DNA of 64,000 nucleotides from Streptomyces sp. HD. GTDB taxonomy: Bacteria > Actinomycetota > Actinomycetes > Streptomycetales > Streptomycetaceae. Both the position numbers and the translations under genes were made by a program. Below the pieces are notes generated by a model that saw nothing but the letters and a program-made list of their open reading frames with translations, did not search any database and was not told where the DNA came from. This document shows, piece after piece, positions 1-8,742 of this stretch; within the stretch, counting starts at the first letter, position 1, and every line of letters starts with the position of its first letter. The DNA lies in the NCBI RefSeq assembly GCF_028369295.1, contig NZ_JAQMYP010000025.1:81884-145883 (forward strand), given 5' to 3'.

Positions 1-1017
1 GACTTCCTGTCCGGCTCGTCCGTCGCCGCGTCCGCGCTGGTCGAGCCCAGCCGGGACTGGCTGATCTCGTCGCCCGACTCACAGGTGGGGCGCTCGGCGG
101 GGCCGCGCGTGGGCCAGTCCGACGTGCAGGCCGTGCGGGCGATGACGCAGGCGCTCGTCGACCTTGATCACCAGTACGGCAGCGGGCATGTGCGCCCGGT
201 CGTCGTGCACTACCTCAACAGCGTGGTCTCCGGGCTGCTGGCCGGGTCGTACCGGGAGGCGGTCGGGCGTGAACTCTTCGCCGCCGTCGCGCGGTTGACC
301 GAGCTCGCCGGGTACATGGCCGTCGACACCGGGCAGCCGGGGCTCGCCCAGCGGTACTACATCCAGGCGCTGCGGCTCGCGCAGGCGGCGGGCGACCGCG
401 GATACGGCGGGTATGTGCTGGCCGCCTCCATGAGCCATCTCGCCGCGCAGCTCGGGAACCCGCGGGAGATCGCGCAGTTGGCGCGGGCGGCGCAGGAGGG
501 GGCGCGGGGGCGCGTGACCCCGCGCGCGGAGGCCATGTTCTATGCCGCCGAGGCGCGCGGTCACGCCCTGATGGGCGACGCGCGGGCCGCCCAGGTGGCG
601 TCCGGGCGGGCCGTGGGCGCGCTGGAGGCGGCCGATCCGGAGTCCGGGGACGACCCGGCGTGGATCACGCACTTCAACGAGGCCTATCTCGCCGACGAGT
701 TGGCACACTGCCATCGCGATCTCGGCCAGGCCGAGGCAGCGGCGCGCAGGGCCGAGGAGTCGCTCGCCGCACTGCCGGAGACGAAGGCACGACGCCGGGC
801 CATCGGTTATGTGCTGCTCGCCACAGCGCAGGCGCAGCAGCGCGAGGTCGAACAGGCCTGCCACACCGGGCTGAAGGCCGTGGAACTGCTGGAGACCCTG
901 CGCTCCAACAGGGGCGCCGAGTATCTGGAGGACTTCCAGCAACGACTGGAGCCGTACCGGGACGAGCCCGTGGTAAGGGAGTTCGGGGCACGGCTGGACC
1001 TCCAGGCCGCGGCGTGA
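1..1017 (+). CDS. TPR-type regulatory protein, C-terminal part (5' end outside window)
   Basis: The frame is open from base 1, so the start lies upstream; 338 codons plus stop are visible. The product is almost entirely helical, with repeated Ala/Leu-rich helix pairs such as GLAQRYYIQALRLAQAAGD, ALMGDARAAQVASGRAV and LGQAEAAARRAEESLAALP. These look like degenerate tetratricopeptide repeats. Large Streptomyces regulators of the NsdA kind have a C-terminal half like this behind a helix-turn-helix, but the N-terminus is not in the window, so DNA binding cannot be confirmed. No membrane segment is seen. It ends 200 bp before a same-strand membrane protein gene. The regulatory role is inference; the TPR-like fold is the firmer part. 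Confidence 0.8.
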   Translation, partial: DFLSGSSVAASALVEPSRDWLISSPDSQVGRSAGPRVGQSDVQAVRAMTQALVDLDHQYGSGHVRPVVVHYLNSVVSGLLAGSYREAVGRELFAAVARLTELAGYMAVDTGQPGLAQRYYIQALRLAQAAGDRGYGGYVLAASMSHLAAQLGNPREIAQLARAAQEGARGRVTPRAEAMFYAAEARGHALMGDARAAQVASGRAVGALEAADPESGDDPAWITHFNEAYLADELAHCHRDLGQAEAAARRAEESLAALPETKARRRAIGYVLLATAQAQQREVEQACHTGLKAVELLETLRSNRGAEYLEDFQQRLEPYRDEPVVREFGARLDLQAAA

Positions 1018-1219
1018 AATCGGTGGGTACGACGGCGTGAACGGCAGGGAAACGAAGGCTCCGGCGGAAAATGGGGGGCGTATATAGCGGATTGGGGGCC
1101 GGTGCTGTTACCGCGGTCACAGGGACGCAGGTCACGTCCTCGGCCGCGTAGCACCCGGAACGGCGGACCCGGTAGCGTGAGCCGACGATTCCGAAGGTCC
1201 CCCATTCGTAGGAGTCCCG

Positions 1220-3229
1220 GTGACGCAGAGCGGACAGGGCGAGGAGCCCGCGGCGCGACCCGCGCGCGAAGGCATCGTGCTGCCCTCGGACGGTGGTGAG
1301 CCGCTGCTGCCGGGAATGACGGGCGGGCACGCCGGCCAGCCGACCCCGGCACCGGCCACGCCACCGACCGCACCCCCGCCCTCGGCACCGCCGGGCGGCC
1401 AGGCGTGGGGCAACTCCTGGGGACCCGGCCAGAACCCGCAGAATCCGCCTGCTCCGCCGCAGGCCGCGCCAGGCCAGTCCTGGGGGACACCGCCCGGCCG
1501 GCCCTGGCAGGAACAGCAGCAGCAGACGCCGACACCGGACACCTGGGGCACGGCGCCGGACGCCGTCGGAGGCGTACCGTCCCAGCCGCTGCCGCAGGAC
1601 GGCGCCGGATACGGCGGGGGCATGCAGGGTGCGCAGAGCGCGCCGCCGAGCATGCCGTCGTACGGGCATGACGCCGGTGGACACGGTGCGCAGAGCACGC
1701 CGTCGTACCGGCATGACGCCGACGGGCAGGGTGCCCAGAACCCGCCGCCGAGCGCGCCGTCCTACGGGCATGACGCCCAGGCCGGTTCCCCGATGCCCGC
1801 GCCGCAGCAGCCTGGGTACGGGCAGGGCGGTCCGTCGGCGTCGCCGCCGACCACGGGTGGGGAGGCGTACGGGGCGCACGGTGGGGGCGCGCCGTTGCCG
1901 CCCGCCGGTGGGCAGACGTACGGCACTCCTGGCGCCGGGGGTGCGCTGCCGCCCGCCGTGCACGGCGGCACCAACGAGCTCCTGCCGCACGCCGGTGCCG
2001 GTGGCTTCGGGGCGCCGTTGCCTCCGGCCGACGAGGGCGCCACCCAGTACATCCCGCCGGTCGGTGCCGCCCCCGCGGGTGCGGACAACCAGGCCACCAG
2101 CTATCTGCCGCCCGTCGGTCCGGGCGGTCCGGCTCCCGCATCCTCCGCGCCCGGCGCGGACGAGGGTGCCACGCAGTACATCCCGCCGGTGGGGCCGGGG
2201 GCGCTGCCGCCCGAGGTGTCCAACGAGAGCACGCAGATCCTGGGGCGCGCCCGGCAGGGCGGCGGCGCCGGTCCCGCGGGCGCTGCCGGATCGATGCCGC
2301 CCGCTGCCGGGCCCGACGCGGAGGCCACGCGGTACATCCCGCCGGTGACCGGCCGGCCGGGCGCGGCGCCGCACGGCGGGGCGGAGCGGCAGCCGCTCTC
2401 CGACTTCGACAGCCTCTTCCGCAGCGAGCCGGGCGGCGAGCCCCCGGCCGCGGCCACCCAGCAGCTGCCGCGCTTCCAGCAGCCGCAACCGCAGCAGCAG
2501 GGCGGGCAAGGGCCGGCGTACTTCCCGCCGGGCTCGAACGGCCCGCACGGCTCCTACGGCCCGGATGACGACGACGGTGGCCGCCGGGGCGGCCGTACCG
2601 GCTCCCGGCTGCCGGTCATCGCGGCCGTCGGCATCGGCATCGCCGTCCTCGGCATCGGCGCGGGCGCGCTGCTCGCCGGCGGGGACGGGGACGACGAGAA
2701 GAGCGACGACAACAGACCCGTCTCCGCCACGGCCCCGGCGACCGAGGGTTCCGCCTCGTCGTCCGCCGACCCGGCCGAGCAGCAGGCGATCGCGCTGGAC
2801 AAGCTGCTCGCCGACAGCGGTGACAGCCGTACGGCGGTGATCAACGCGGTGGCCGCCGTGAAGTCCTGCGGCAACCTCGGCCAGGCCGCCCAGGACCTGC
2901 GCGGCGCCGCCAAGCAGCGCAACCAGCTGGTCACCGACCTGTCCAAGCTCTCCGTCGACAAGCTCCCGAACCACGCCGCGCTGACCGGCGCGCTGACCAA
3001 GGCGTGGCAGGCGTCGGCGTCCGCCGACAACCACTACGCGGCGTGGGCCGACCAGGTCGCCGGCAACAAGAAGCTGTGCAAGAAGGGCCAGGCCCGCGCC
3101 ACCGGCCAGACCCAGGCCGGCAACCGTGCCAGCGGCACCGCCAGCGAGCAGAAGAAGACGGCCGCGCAGCTGTGGAACCCCATCGCCAAGCAGTACGGCC
3201 TGACGGAGCGCCAGCCGACCCAGCTGTAG
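1220..3229 (+). CDS. Proline/glycine-rich single-pass membrane protein
   Basis: A GTG start sits 5 bp after AGGAG (1210-1214). The first ~450 residues are low-complexity Pro/Gly/Ala/Gln and presumably cytoplasmic. They contain four copies of a T-x-Y-(I/L)-P-P-V motif near residues 270-375 (for example EGATQYIPPVG) and a SYGHDA-type repeat near 145-195. One hydrophobic segment (about residues 463-487, LPVIAAVGIGIAVLGIG) is followed by an acidic/serine stretch and a ~150-residue Lys/Ala-rich helical domain with two cysteines that should lie outside the cell. This layout is common among Streptomyces membrane proteins of unknown function, some fused to kinases or regulators. No enzymatic domain is visible, and the function is unknown. 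Confidence 0.85.
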   Translation: MTQSGQGEEPAARPAREGIVLPSDGGEPLLPGMTGGHAGQPTPAPATPPTAPPPSAPPGGQAWGNSWGPGQNPQNPPAPPQAAPGQSWGTPPGRPWQEQQQQTPTPDTWGTAPDAVGGVPSQPLPQDGAGYGGGMQGAQSAPPSMPSYGHDAGGHGAQSTPSYRHDADGQGAQNPPPSAPSYGHDAQAGSPMPAPQQPGYGQGGPSASPPTTGGEAYGAHGGGAPLPPAGGQTYGTPGAGGALPPAVHGGTNELLPHAGAGGFGAPLPPADEGATQYIPPVGAAPAGADNQATSYLPPVGPGGPAPASSAPGADEGATQYIPPVGPGALPPEVSNESTQILGRARQGGGAGPAGAAGSMPPAAGPDAEATRYIPPVTGRPGAAPHGGAERQPLSDFDSLFRSEPGGEPPAAATQQLPRFQQPQPQQQGGQGPAYFPPGSNGPHGSYGPDDDDGGRRGGRTGSRLPVIAAVGIGIAVLGIGAGALLAGGDGDDEKSDDNRPVSATAPATEGSASSSADPAEQQAIALDKLLADSGDSRTAVINAVAAVKSCGNLGQAAQDLRGAAKQRNQLVTDLSKLSVDKLPNHAALTGALTKAWQASASADNHYAAWADQVAGNKKLCKKGQARATGQTQAGNRASGTASEQKKTAAQLWNPIAKQYGLTERQPTQL

Positions 3230-3264
3230 CCGCGGCCGGGCCGGCCGGACCGGCCAGGGGGTGG

Positions 3265-4572
3265 TCAGTTCACTTCGGCGTTCTGCAGGGTCTTCGTCAC
3301 GTCGATGAAGCCCTTGCGGGCCGCCACCAGCCGGCCGTCCCGTACGACCTGGAGGGTCACCTCGCGGTTGACCAGCCGGGGGAAGCCGACGGCGGCCAGG
3401 ACGTCCTGGAACTTCCACCGCAGGGTCGGGGTGAGCCCGCCCGTGGAGACCTTCAGGCCGCCGTTCAGGGCCTCTCGCACGGAGTCGGCGGTCACCTCGT
3501 CGTCGCCCAGCGACTCGACGACCTTCTTGAACACCGTGTACGCGATCCATGTGGTCTGCACACCGGCGTCCGCGGGGTCGATGCGGTTGTCGCCGAAGGC
3601 CTGCTCGCTGATCACCTTCTTCATGCCGTCCCAGCGCGGATCGGTCGCGACGGGGTACCAGCCGGTGATGTACGACCCCTCGTAGGGGCCCGACGCCCCG
3701 CCGTTCGCGTTGATCACGGTCTGGTCGACGCTGCCCAGGACGGTTGCGGTGCGCACGCCGGCGTAGTCGTCGCGGGAACGCCGGAAGGAGTCCATGAACG
3801 TAGTGGTGCGGTCGCCCAGGGCGGGCACCACACAGCCCGTCTGCGTCGGGCCGGCGGCGTACTCCAGGGCCCGTCCGGACTGCCCGCTGTACTCGGTGGC
3901 GTCCTCCTCGGCCAGCTGGTCGCCGGCGGCCCGGTGTCCGCCCGCCTTGAGGCCGGAGTTCAGCAGGGGCGGCAGCTCGTCGCCCGCGATGCTGTCCGGG
4001 CGTACCAGCGCGACGGGGCCGCACCGGCGGGCCAGCTCCTTGCCGAGGCCCGCCAGGAGGGTGGGCTGGCCGCCGTTGACGGGATAGGAGAGCGGGCTGG
4101 TGAACTCGGAGTTGGTGACGCCGTAGCCGCCTATGTACGGAATGCCGGCGCCCTCCAGCGAGGGCAGGAAGGTGTCGCCGAACTGGCTGTAGGAGCCGAT
4201 GACCGCGACGACGTTCTCCTCGGCGGCGCGGTCGGCGCACTGTGCCGCGGCCACGCTGTCGTTGTGGTCGTTGCAGGTGAGGACCTTCAGCCTGTGGCCG
4301 TTGATGCCGCCGCGGGCGTTGACCCAGCGGGCGTAGGCCTGGGCGAAGGCGGGCATACCGGGCTTGTTGGTGGCCTTGGTGTCCTCCGGGGCCCAGGTCA
4401 TGACGGTGATCGAGCCATCCCCGGAACCCCCCGTGGTACCGGGGATGACCCCGCAACCGGCGACGAGTGACCCGCCGGCCACCAGGGCCGCCGCCGTCCG
4501 GACGGTCGCACGGACGGGCCGGTTGGTGATCGTGGGGAGGAAGGTGCTGCGGGTGCGTCGCCTGCCGGTCAT
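3265..4572 (-). CDS. Branched-chain amino acid-type ABC transporter substrate-binding lipoprotein
   Basis: 435 codons from ATG 4572, chosen because it gives a basic n-region (MTGRRRTRS), a hydrophobic stretch and a lipobox ending SLVAGC. The open frame continues far upstream but without signal-peptide sense. The mature part follows the periplasmic-binding-protein type 1 fold (Peripla_BP_6/LivJ): ITVMTWAPEDT, an early VVAVIGSYSQFGDTFLP segment typical of these receptors, and YITGWYPVATDP later. It should be anchored to the outer face of the membrane and bind a small ligand. No permease or ATPase genes adjoin it, so it may be an orphan receptor or a sensor. It is convergent with the proline-rich protein gene, with a 35-bp GC-rich gap. 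Confidence 0.88.
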   Translation of the reverse strand: MTGRRRTRSTFLPTITNRPVRATVRTAAALVAGGSLVAGCGVIPGTTGGSGDGSITVMTWAPEDTKATNKPGMPAFAQAYARWVNARGGINGHRLKVLTCNDHNDSVAAAQCADRAAEENVVAVIGSYSQFGDTFLPSLEGAGIPYIGGYGVTNSEFTSPLSYPVNGGQPTLLAGLGKELARRCGPVALVRPDSIAGDELPPLLNSGLKAGGHRAAGDQLAEEDATEYSGQSGRALEYAAGPTQTGCVVPALGDRTTTFMDSFRRSRDDYAGVRTATVLGSVDQTVINANGGASGPYEGSYITGWYPVATDPRWDGMKKVISEQAFGDNRIDPADAGVQTTWIAYTVFKKVVESLGDDEVTADSVREALNGGLKVSTGGLTPTLRWKFQDVLAAVGFPRLVNREVTLQVVRDGRLVAARKGFIDVTKTLQNAEVN

Positions 4573-4668
4573 GGACAGTGACGATTCCGCCACACAACAA
4601 ACCCGCGCGTGACCCTTGGTTATCACGTGGTGACGAGAAGGTGAATTGCAGGGGTCTGTGATGCGTGA

Positions 4669-5190
4669 GTGGGGCGGAACGTACGATCGGTGACCGTGCA
4701 AGGTTCGGATAGCTCTTCCCGTCGCGGCCGTCGCTCCTCCACCATGGGCGGCATGCCACTCAACGACATGCCGTGGTGGCGCTGGCGCAGCAATGTGCGC
4801 TCCGCGCTGCACATGCTCTCCGATCCGGTCTTCCAGCGGGACGTCTGGCTGGCCGGGATCGACGGATACGGGGACGTCACCGACGCCGTGTACCGCCTGG
4901 TCGAGGACACCTGGCTGGACAACTGGTCCGCCGAGAAATACGTCGGCACCATATTCAGGGACTCGCAGGAGGCGGCACTCGTGGACACCGCGGTGCTGCG
5001 GGTGCTGCGGATCATGCACCAGGTCGGCCCGGACGCACCGGTCTCCGCGTACATGGAGAACCAGGGGTGGCCGGAGGCGGTGCGGGCGGCGCGGGACGCG
5101 CATGTCCGGATGGCCATGGCCGACGGCGACGAGCCGGACGCCCCGCCGCGCACCCTCGAAGTGCTGCGGATCATGACGCGGTCCGCGTAA
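4669..5190 (+). CDS. Conserved hypothetical protein, SCO4402-like
   Basis: 173 codons from GTG 4669; GTG 4690 and ATG 4744 are possible later starts because the first ~25 residues are Ser/Arg-rich and look unstructured. The core begins around MPLNDMPWWRWRSNVRSAL and is helical and acidic (VFQRDVWLAGIDGYGDVTD, LVEDTWLDNWSAEKYVG). No signal peptide, membrane segment or catalytic motif is visible. I recall this kind of protein as the family named after S. coelicolor SCO4402, next to the purU gene there; that matches the position here, 47 bp upstream of purU. The function is unknown. Confidence 0.75.
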   Translation: MGRNVRSVTVQGSDSSSRRGRRSSTMGGMPLNDMPWWRWRSNVRSALHMLSDPVFQRDVWLAGIDGYGDVTDAVYRLVEDTWLDNWSAEKYVGTIFRDSQEAALVDTAVLRVLRIMHQVGPDAPVSAYMENQGWPEAVRAARDAHVRMAMADGDEPDAPPRTLEVLRIMTRSA

Positions 5191-5237
5191 CGGGACGACT
5201 GTCCGCCGAGGGCCCCGGATATGGGACCCTTTGCTGC

Positions 5238-6119
5238 ATGAGCGAGCAGTCCGACCGAGCCGCGGTCCCCTCCGACCAGTACGTCCTCACCCTTGCCTGC
5301 CCCGACAAGCAGGGCATCGTGCACGCCGTGTCGAGCTACCTCTTCATGACCGGCTGCAACATCGAGGACAGCCAGCAGTTCGGCGACCACGACACGGGTC
5401 TGTTCTTCATGCGCGTCCACTTCTCGGCGGAGGCGCCGGTGACGGTGGACAAGCTGCGGGCGAGTTTCGCGGCGATCGGTGACTCCTTCCAGATGGACTG
5501 GCAGATCCATCGGGCCGAGGAGAAGATGCGGGTCCTGCTGATGGTCAGCAAGTTCGGGCACTGCCTGAACGACCTGTTGTTCCGCGCCAGGATCGGGGCG
5601 CTGCCGGTGGAGATCGCCGCCGTGGTGTCCAACCACACCGACTTCGCCGAGCTGGTGGGGTCGTACGACATCCCCTTCCACCACATCCCGGTGACCAGGG
5701 ACAACAAGGCCGAGGCCGAGGCGCAGCTGCTGGAGATCGTGCGCGGGGAGAGCATCGAGCTGGTCGTGCTGGCCCGCTATATGCAGGTCCTCTCGGACGA
5801 CCTGTGCAAGGAGCTGAGCGGGCGGATCATCAACATCCACCACTCGTTCCTGCCGAGCTTCAAGGGTGCGAAGCCGTATCACCAGGCTCATACCAGGGGC
5901 GTCAAGCTGATCGGCGCGACGGCTCATTACGTCACCGCCGATCTCGATGAGGGGCCGATCATCGAGCAGGAGGTCGAGCGCGTGGGGCATGACGTCACGC
6001 CGGACCAGCTGGTCGCGGTCGGGCGGGACGTGGAGTGCCAGGCGTTGGCTCGCGCGGTCAAGTGGCATGCCGAGCGAAGGATTCTGCTGAACGGGCGGCG
6101 GACGGTCGTTTTCGCCTAG
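5238..6119 (+). CDS. purU: Formyltetrahydrofolate deformylase
   Basis: Hydrolyses 10-formyl-THF to THF and formate, balancing the one-carbon pool. 293 residues, the usual length. Residues ~12-90 form an ACT domain (YVLTLACPDKQGIVHAVSSY). The rest is a formyl-transferase fold with the active-site block IINIHHSFLPSFKGAKPYHQ carrying the catalytic Asn and His, and the conserved Asp in ADLDEGPIIEQEV. ATG 5238 was chosen because the conserved ACT domain begins about 15 residues later. It is followed by a strong bidirectional hairpin (6169-6238) and then a convergent anti-sigma gene, so it is probably transcribed alone or with the upstream hypothetical gene. Confidence 0.97.
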   Translation: MSEQSDRAAVPSDQYVLTLACPDKQGIVHAVSSYLFMTGCNIEDSQQFGDHDTGLFFMRVHFSAEAPVTVDKLRASFAAIGDSFQMDWQIHRAEEKMRVLLMVSKFGHCLNDLLFRARIGALPVEIAAVVSNHTDFAELVGSYDIPFHHIPVTRDNKAEAEAQLLEIVRGESIELVVLARYMQVLSDDLCKELSGRIINIHHSFLPSFKGAKPYHQAHTRGVKLIGATAHYVTADLDEGPIIEQEVERVGHDVTPDQLVAVGRDVECQALARAVKWHAERRILLNGRRTVVFA

Positions 6120-6168
6120 GAGCGCGGGGGTTCTGCTTGGCGGGCGGCTACGGGTAGTCGGTGGTTGC

Positions 6169-6238
6169 TCGCGCAGTTCCCCGCGCCCCTGAAGTACGTG
6201 CAGTGGACGTATCTCCAGGGGCGCGGGGAACTGCGCGA
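6169..6238. terminator. 22-bp inverted repeat between convergent genes; copy of a dispersed Streptomyces repeat
   Basis: Left arm 6169-6190 and right arm 6217-6238 are perfect complements over 22 bp (core GCGCAGTTCCCCGCGCCCCT), with a 26-nt loop. It lies between the 3' ends of purU and the anti-sigma gene and can serve as a terminator in both directions. The left arm and its upstream flank recur at about 16910-16956, so this is also a member of a dispersed repeat family. Confidence 0.8.
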
Positions 6239-6284
6239 ACGGCCCCCACGCACCCGCAGCCGCCGACGAATCGGCAACCCACCC

Positions 6285-7787
6285 CTACATCCGGCTCAAG
6301 CTCGCCGCAGCGAACAGCACATCCCTGATCGCCTCCCGGTCACCCATCTGTCCCGCCGCGGCCTCCGTCGGAGACACATGTCCCGCGGCCAGGCGGCAGA
6401 ACTCCCCGCCGTCGAGCGCGATATGCGCCACCTCGTGCTCCGCGGAACCGACCGCCGCCGGAGAGTCCAGCGGGATCAGCCACTCCCCGCCGCCCGAACC
6501 CTCGATCTCCAGGCGCAGACTGCGGCCGGGCTCGCCGACCGGGACGAGGTGGCGGTGGGAACCCGGTGACGGCGCCGCCAGGCCCACGCGGCGGCGGGCC
6601 GCCAGGACCGTGGGGAGCATCCGGGCCGCGAGGCCGACCAGCTGGTGCAGATCGCTGCCGGACGGCGCCTCGTAGGGGTAGTCCACCGCCTCGGCGATGT
6701 CCTCGGCGTGCACCCAGCACTCGAAGGCGCGGTCCAGCATCGCGTCGCGCAGCGGCAGCTCGAAGTCGCCGTAGGGGACGGACAGTTTGCCCCCGCCGCC
6801 GATGCCACCCTCGGTGCCGTCGCCCGTGAAGGACACCGTGCGGACCAGGTCGTGGGTCTGCTCACGCCAGGGCGCCCGTACCGCGCGCGTGGGCGGGTAG
6901 TGCGAGGCCCGCCAGTACGCCTCCGTGCGCGCGGACGGGGTCGGCCGGTCCGCGCCGACGTCGCCCATCGGGTCCTCCAGGCCGAGCGCGATCGCCACCA
7001 GCCCGTCGACCGCCAGCAGATGCGCGATGACCCCGGCGACGGTCGTACGGCGGCTCGTCGGCTCGTCCCTCTCGAACCACCGCAGCCGCACGGGCGCGTG
7101 CCACTCGGCGTCGCCGAAGTCCTGCAGCAGGGCGTCGAGCCGGGCCGTCTCCGCGTCGTACGGCGTCGCCCACCCGGGCACCGGAATGCGGGGCGGGCGG
7201 CGCTCCAGGCAGCCCTCCAGGACGCGGGTGCGCAGGGACGGGTCCAGGTCGAGGGTCTCGGCGGGATGCAGCAGGCCGACGGCCTCGCGCAGTCGGAGTG
7301 CCTCGTCCGCGCAGAAGCCGCAGTCGCCGAGGTGCTCCTCCACGGCCGCGGTCTCCTCCGGCGAACAGGCGGCCAGCGCCCACGCGCCGAGCAGCGACTT
7401 CAGGACCCGGTGTTCGAGGACGAGCGGGGGCCGGCGCGGCGCCGGGTCGGCGAGATCCGGCAGGTCGGCCAGATCGGGCAGGGGCCGGCCGGTGTCCTCG
7501 ACGGAGGCGCGGGGGAGCGGTATGCGGGGTGGCTCGTCCGGGTCCGGTTTCGGGACGGCGGGGTCGTGGCCGTCGCCCTGGCCGCTGCTCATGCCGTCGG
7601 CTCCACGGGTGGTGTCTCCGGAACCGCTCTCCGCCCTGTTCTTGTCATGTTCCTTGCCGCCGGGGGAGTCGTCGTGGGAGGAGCCGCCGTGCGGGGAGTC
7701 GTCATTCGGCTCCCGGCCTCCGTGTCCCTCGTGTCCCCCGCGCCCCTCATGGTCGTCGTACACCTCGAAACGTCCCGCCTTGTTCAC
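6285..7787 (-). CDS. Anti-sigma factor with zinc finger and maleylpyruvate-isomerase-like domain
   Basis: 500 residues. The first ~100 are His/Gly/Asp-rich and disordered (GRGGHEGHGGREPNDD). A zf-HC2 type zinc finger follows, with H152, C156 and C159 (HLGDCGFC), the classic anti-sigma metal site. From ~205 on the protein resembles the DinB-like MDMPI N-terminal domain (YDAETARLDALLQDF, VAGVIAHLLAVDGLVAIAL). No membrane segment is present, so it should be a soluble, possibly redox- or metal-responsive anti-sigma factor. Its GTG start (7787) overlaps the TGA of the upstream ECF sigma gene, so the two are translationally coupled and are almost certainly a cognate pair. Confidence 0.88.
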   Translation of the reverse strand: MNKAGRFEVYDDHEGRGGHEGHGGREPNDDSPHGGSSHDDSPGGKEHDKNRAESGSGDTTRGADGMSSGQGDGHDPAVPKPDPDEPPRIPLPRASVEDTGRPLPDLADLPDLADPAPRRPPLVLEHRVLKSLLGAWALAACSPEETAAVEEHLGDCGFCADEALRLREAVGLLHPAETLDLDPSLRTRVLEGCLERRPPRIPVPGWATPYDAETARLDALLQDFGDAEWHAPVRLRWFERDEPTSRRTTVAGVIAHLLAVDGLVAIALGLEDPMGDVGADRPTPSARTEAYWRASHYPPTRAVRAPWREQTHDLVRTVSFTGDGTEGGIGGGGKLSVPYGDFELPLRDAMLDRAFECWVHAEDIAEAVDYPYEAPSGSDLHQLVGLAARMLPTVLAARRRVGLAAPSPGSHRHLVPVGEPGRSLRLEIEGSGGGEWLIPLDSPAAVGSAEHEVAHIALDGGEFCRLAAGHVSPTEAAAGQMGDREAIRDVLFAAASLSRM

Positions 7788-8368
7788 ACCGCACCCCCGT
7801 ATCCCGGCGGCGCCCCGGGGGCGGCTCCGGCGTCGTGGGCCGTGGAGAGCAGTTGCAGGCCCAGGCGGAGGCGGCGGCGGGCCTCGTCCTCGGTGACGCC
7901 GAGGTCGGCGGCGGTCTGGCGGTAGTCGCGGCGCTGGAAGTACGCCAGCTCCAGCGCGGCGCGCAGCGGTACGGGCATGGACTGGACGATGTAGTCGGCG
8001 CGGGCGGCGACCGAGGCGTGCCGCACCTTGCGCTCCAGCTCCTCGGTGGAGCCGTGGCCGGCCTGCACCAGGGCGGCGGTCTCGGTGGCGCGCAGCCGCT
8101 GCACCGCGAGGCGGTGGGTCAGCGCGGCGACCCAGGAGCGCAGCGGGCCCTGCTTGGGGTCGTAGGTGTCCGCGTGCTCCCAGACGTGCGCGAAGACGTC
8201 GCGGGTGAGGTGGTCGGCGGCGCGTTCGTCGCCCAGCACGGTGTGCGCGAGGCCGTGCACCAGCGAGGCGAACCGGTCGTAGAGCTCGCCGAGGGCGGCC
8301 GCCTCGCCGCGCGCCAGGCGCTGCTGCATCTTGCGGTCCCAGCGGGGCGGTGCGTCCCTCTTCGCCAT
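7784..8368 (-). CDS. ECF-family RNA polymerase sigma factor
   Basis: 194 residues from ATG 8368, preceded on its strand by a GAGGGGGG ribosome-binding site; the open frame upstream of that is not sigma-like. Region 2 is seen around LYDRFASLVHGLAHTVLGDERAADHLTRDVFAHVWEHADTY (residues ~30-70). Region 4 is QSMPVPLRAALELAYFQRRD followed by the helix-turn-helix YRQTAADLGVTEDEARRRLR. It directs transcription of a stress-type regulon, held in check by the overlapping downstream anti-sigma gene. In S. coelicolor, as I recall, a sigma gene with a neighbouring anti-sigma antagonist and cabD occupy the same neighbourhood (around SCO4409-SCO4411), matching this order. Confidence 0.9.
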   Translation of the reverse strand: MAKRDAPPRWDRKMQQRLARGEAAALGELYDRFASLVHGLAHTVLGDERAADHLTRDVFAHVWEHADTYDPKQGPLRSWVAALTHRLAVQRLRATETAALVQAGHGSTEELERKVRHASVAARADYIVQSMPVPLRAALELAYFQRRDYRQTAADLGVTEDEARRRLRLGLQLLSTAHDAGAAPGAPPGYGGAV

Positions 8369-8742
8369 ACGGCCCCCCTCACCGGTCCGTGCCGTCCAGC
8401 CTGCGTCCACCGTCTCCTCGAATGTAGTCGGCACGTCTGAGAACGCACGCCCCTTTGTGGCAATGTGCGCCCCTCGGACTGTCATGGCTGGTGACGTACC
8501 TCGCACCCGTGGTAGAGGGCCTCCCGCTCGTGACGGGGGTCTCGCGGGGGCTCGGTCCCGCTCGGCTACCCGGTCACCGGGTGATCAGACCTGATCGAAC
8601 AGGATCGAATGCGATTGGAACAAGCCTTTTCTGATCGGTGACCGTTTTCTGGAGGGAGTTTCAGGGAACAGCCGCTGGGCAGCCGCGCTGCAAGGAAGCG
8701 TAGGTGTGGCTTCCGTTTCGGCGAGTCCGGCGAGCGAGGGGC
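8369..8742. promoter_or_regulatory. Divergent regulatory region between sigma and STAS genes
   Basis: About 370 bp without a gene. It contains a 15-bp palindrome centred on CCCGGTCACCGGG (8570-8582), an oppositely oriented CGGTGACCG near 8635, and closely spaced GATCGAA repeats between 8593 and 8615. These are plausible regulator sites for the sigma/anti-sigma operon (leftward) or the STAS gene (rightward). I cannot place promoters with certainty. Confidence 0.35.

Noticed and set aside
3004..4470. 488-codon plus-strand frame
   Set aside because: It runs antisense through the binding-protein gene, which has a signal peptide, lipobox and family motifs on the other strand.
674..4759. 1361-codon open frame on the minus strand
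   Set aside because: It is antisense to the TPR and proline-rich genes and out of frame with the solute-binding lipoprotein. It is Arg/Pro-rich with no domains, the usual antisense artefact in 70+% GC DNA.
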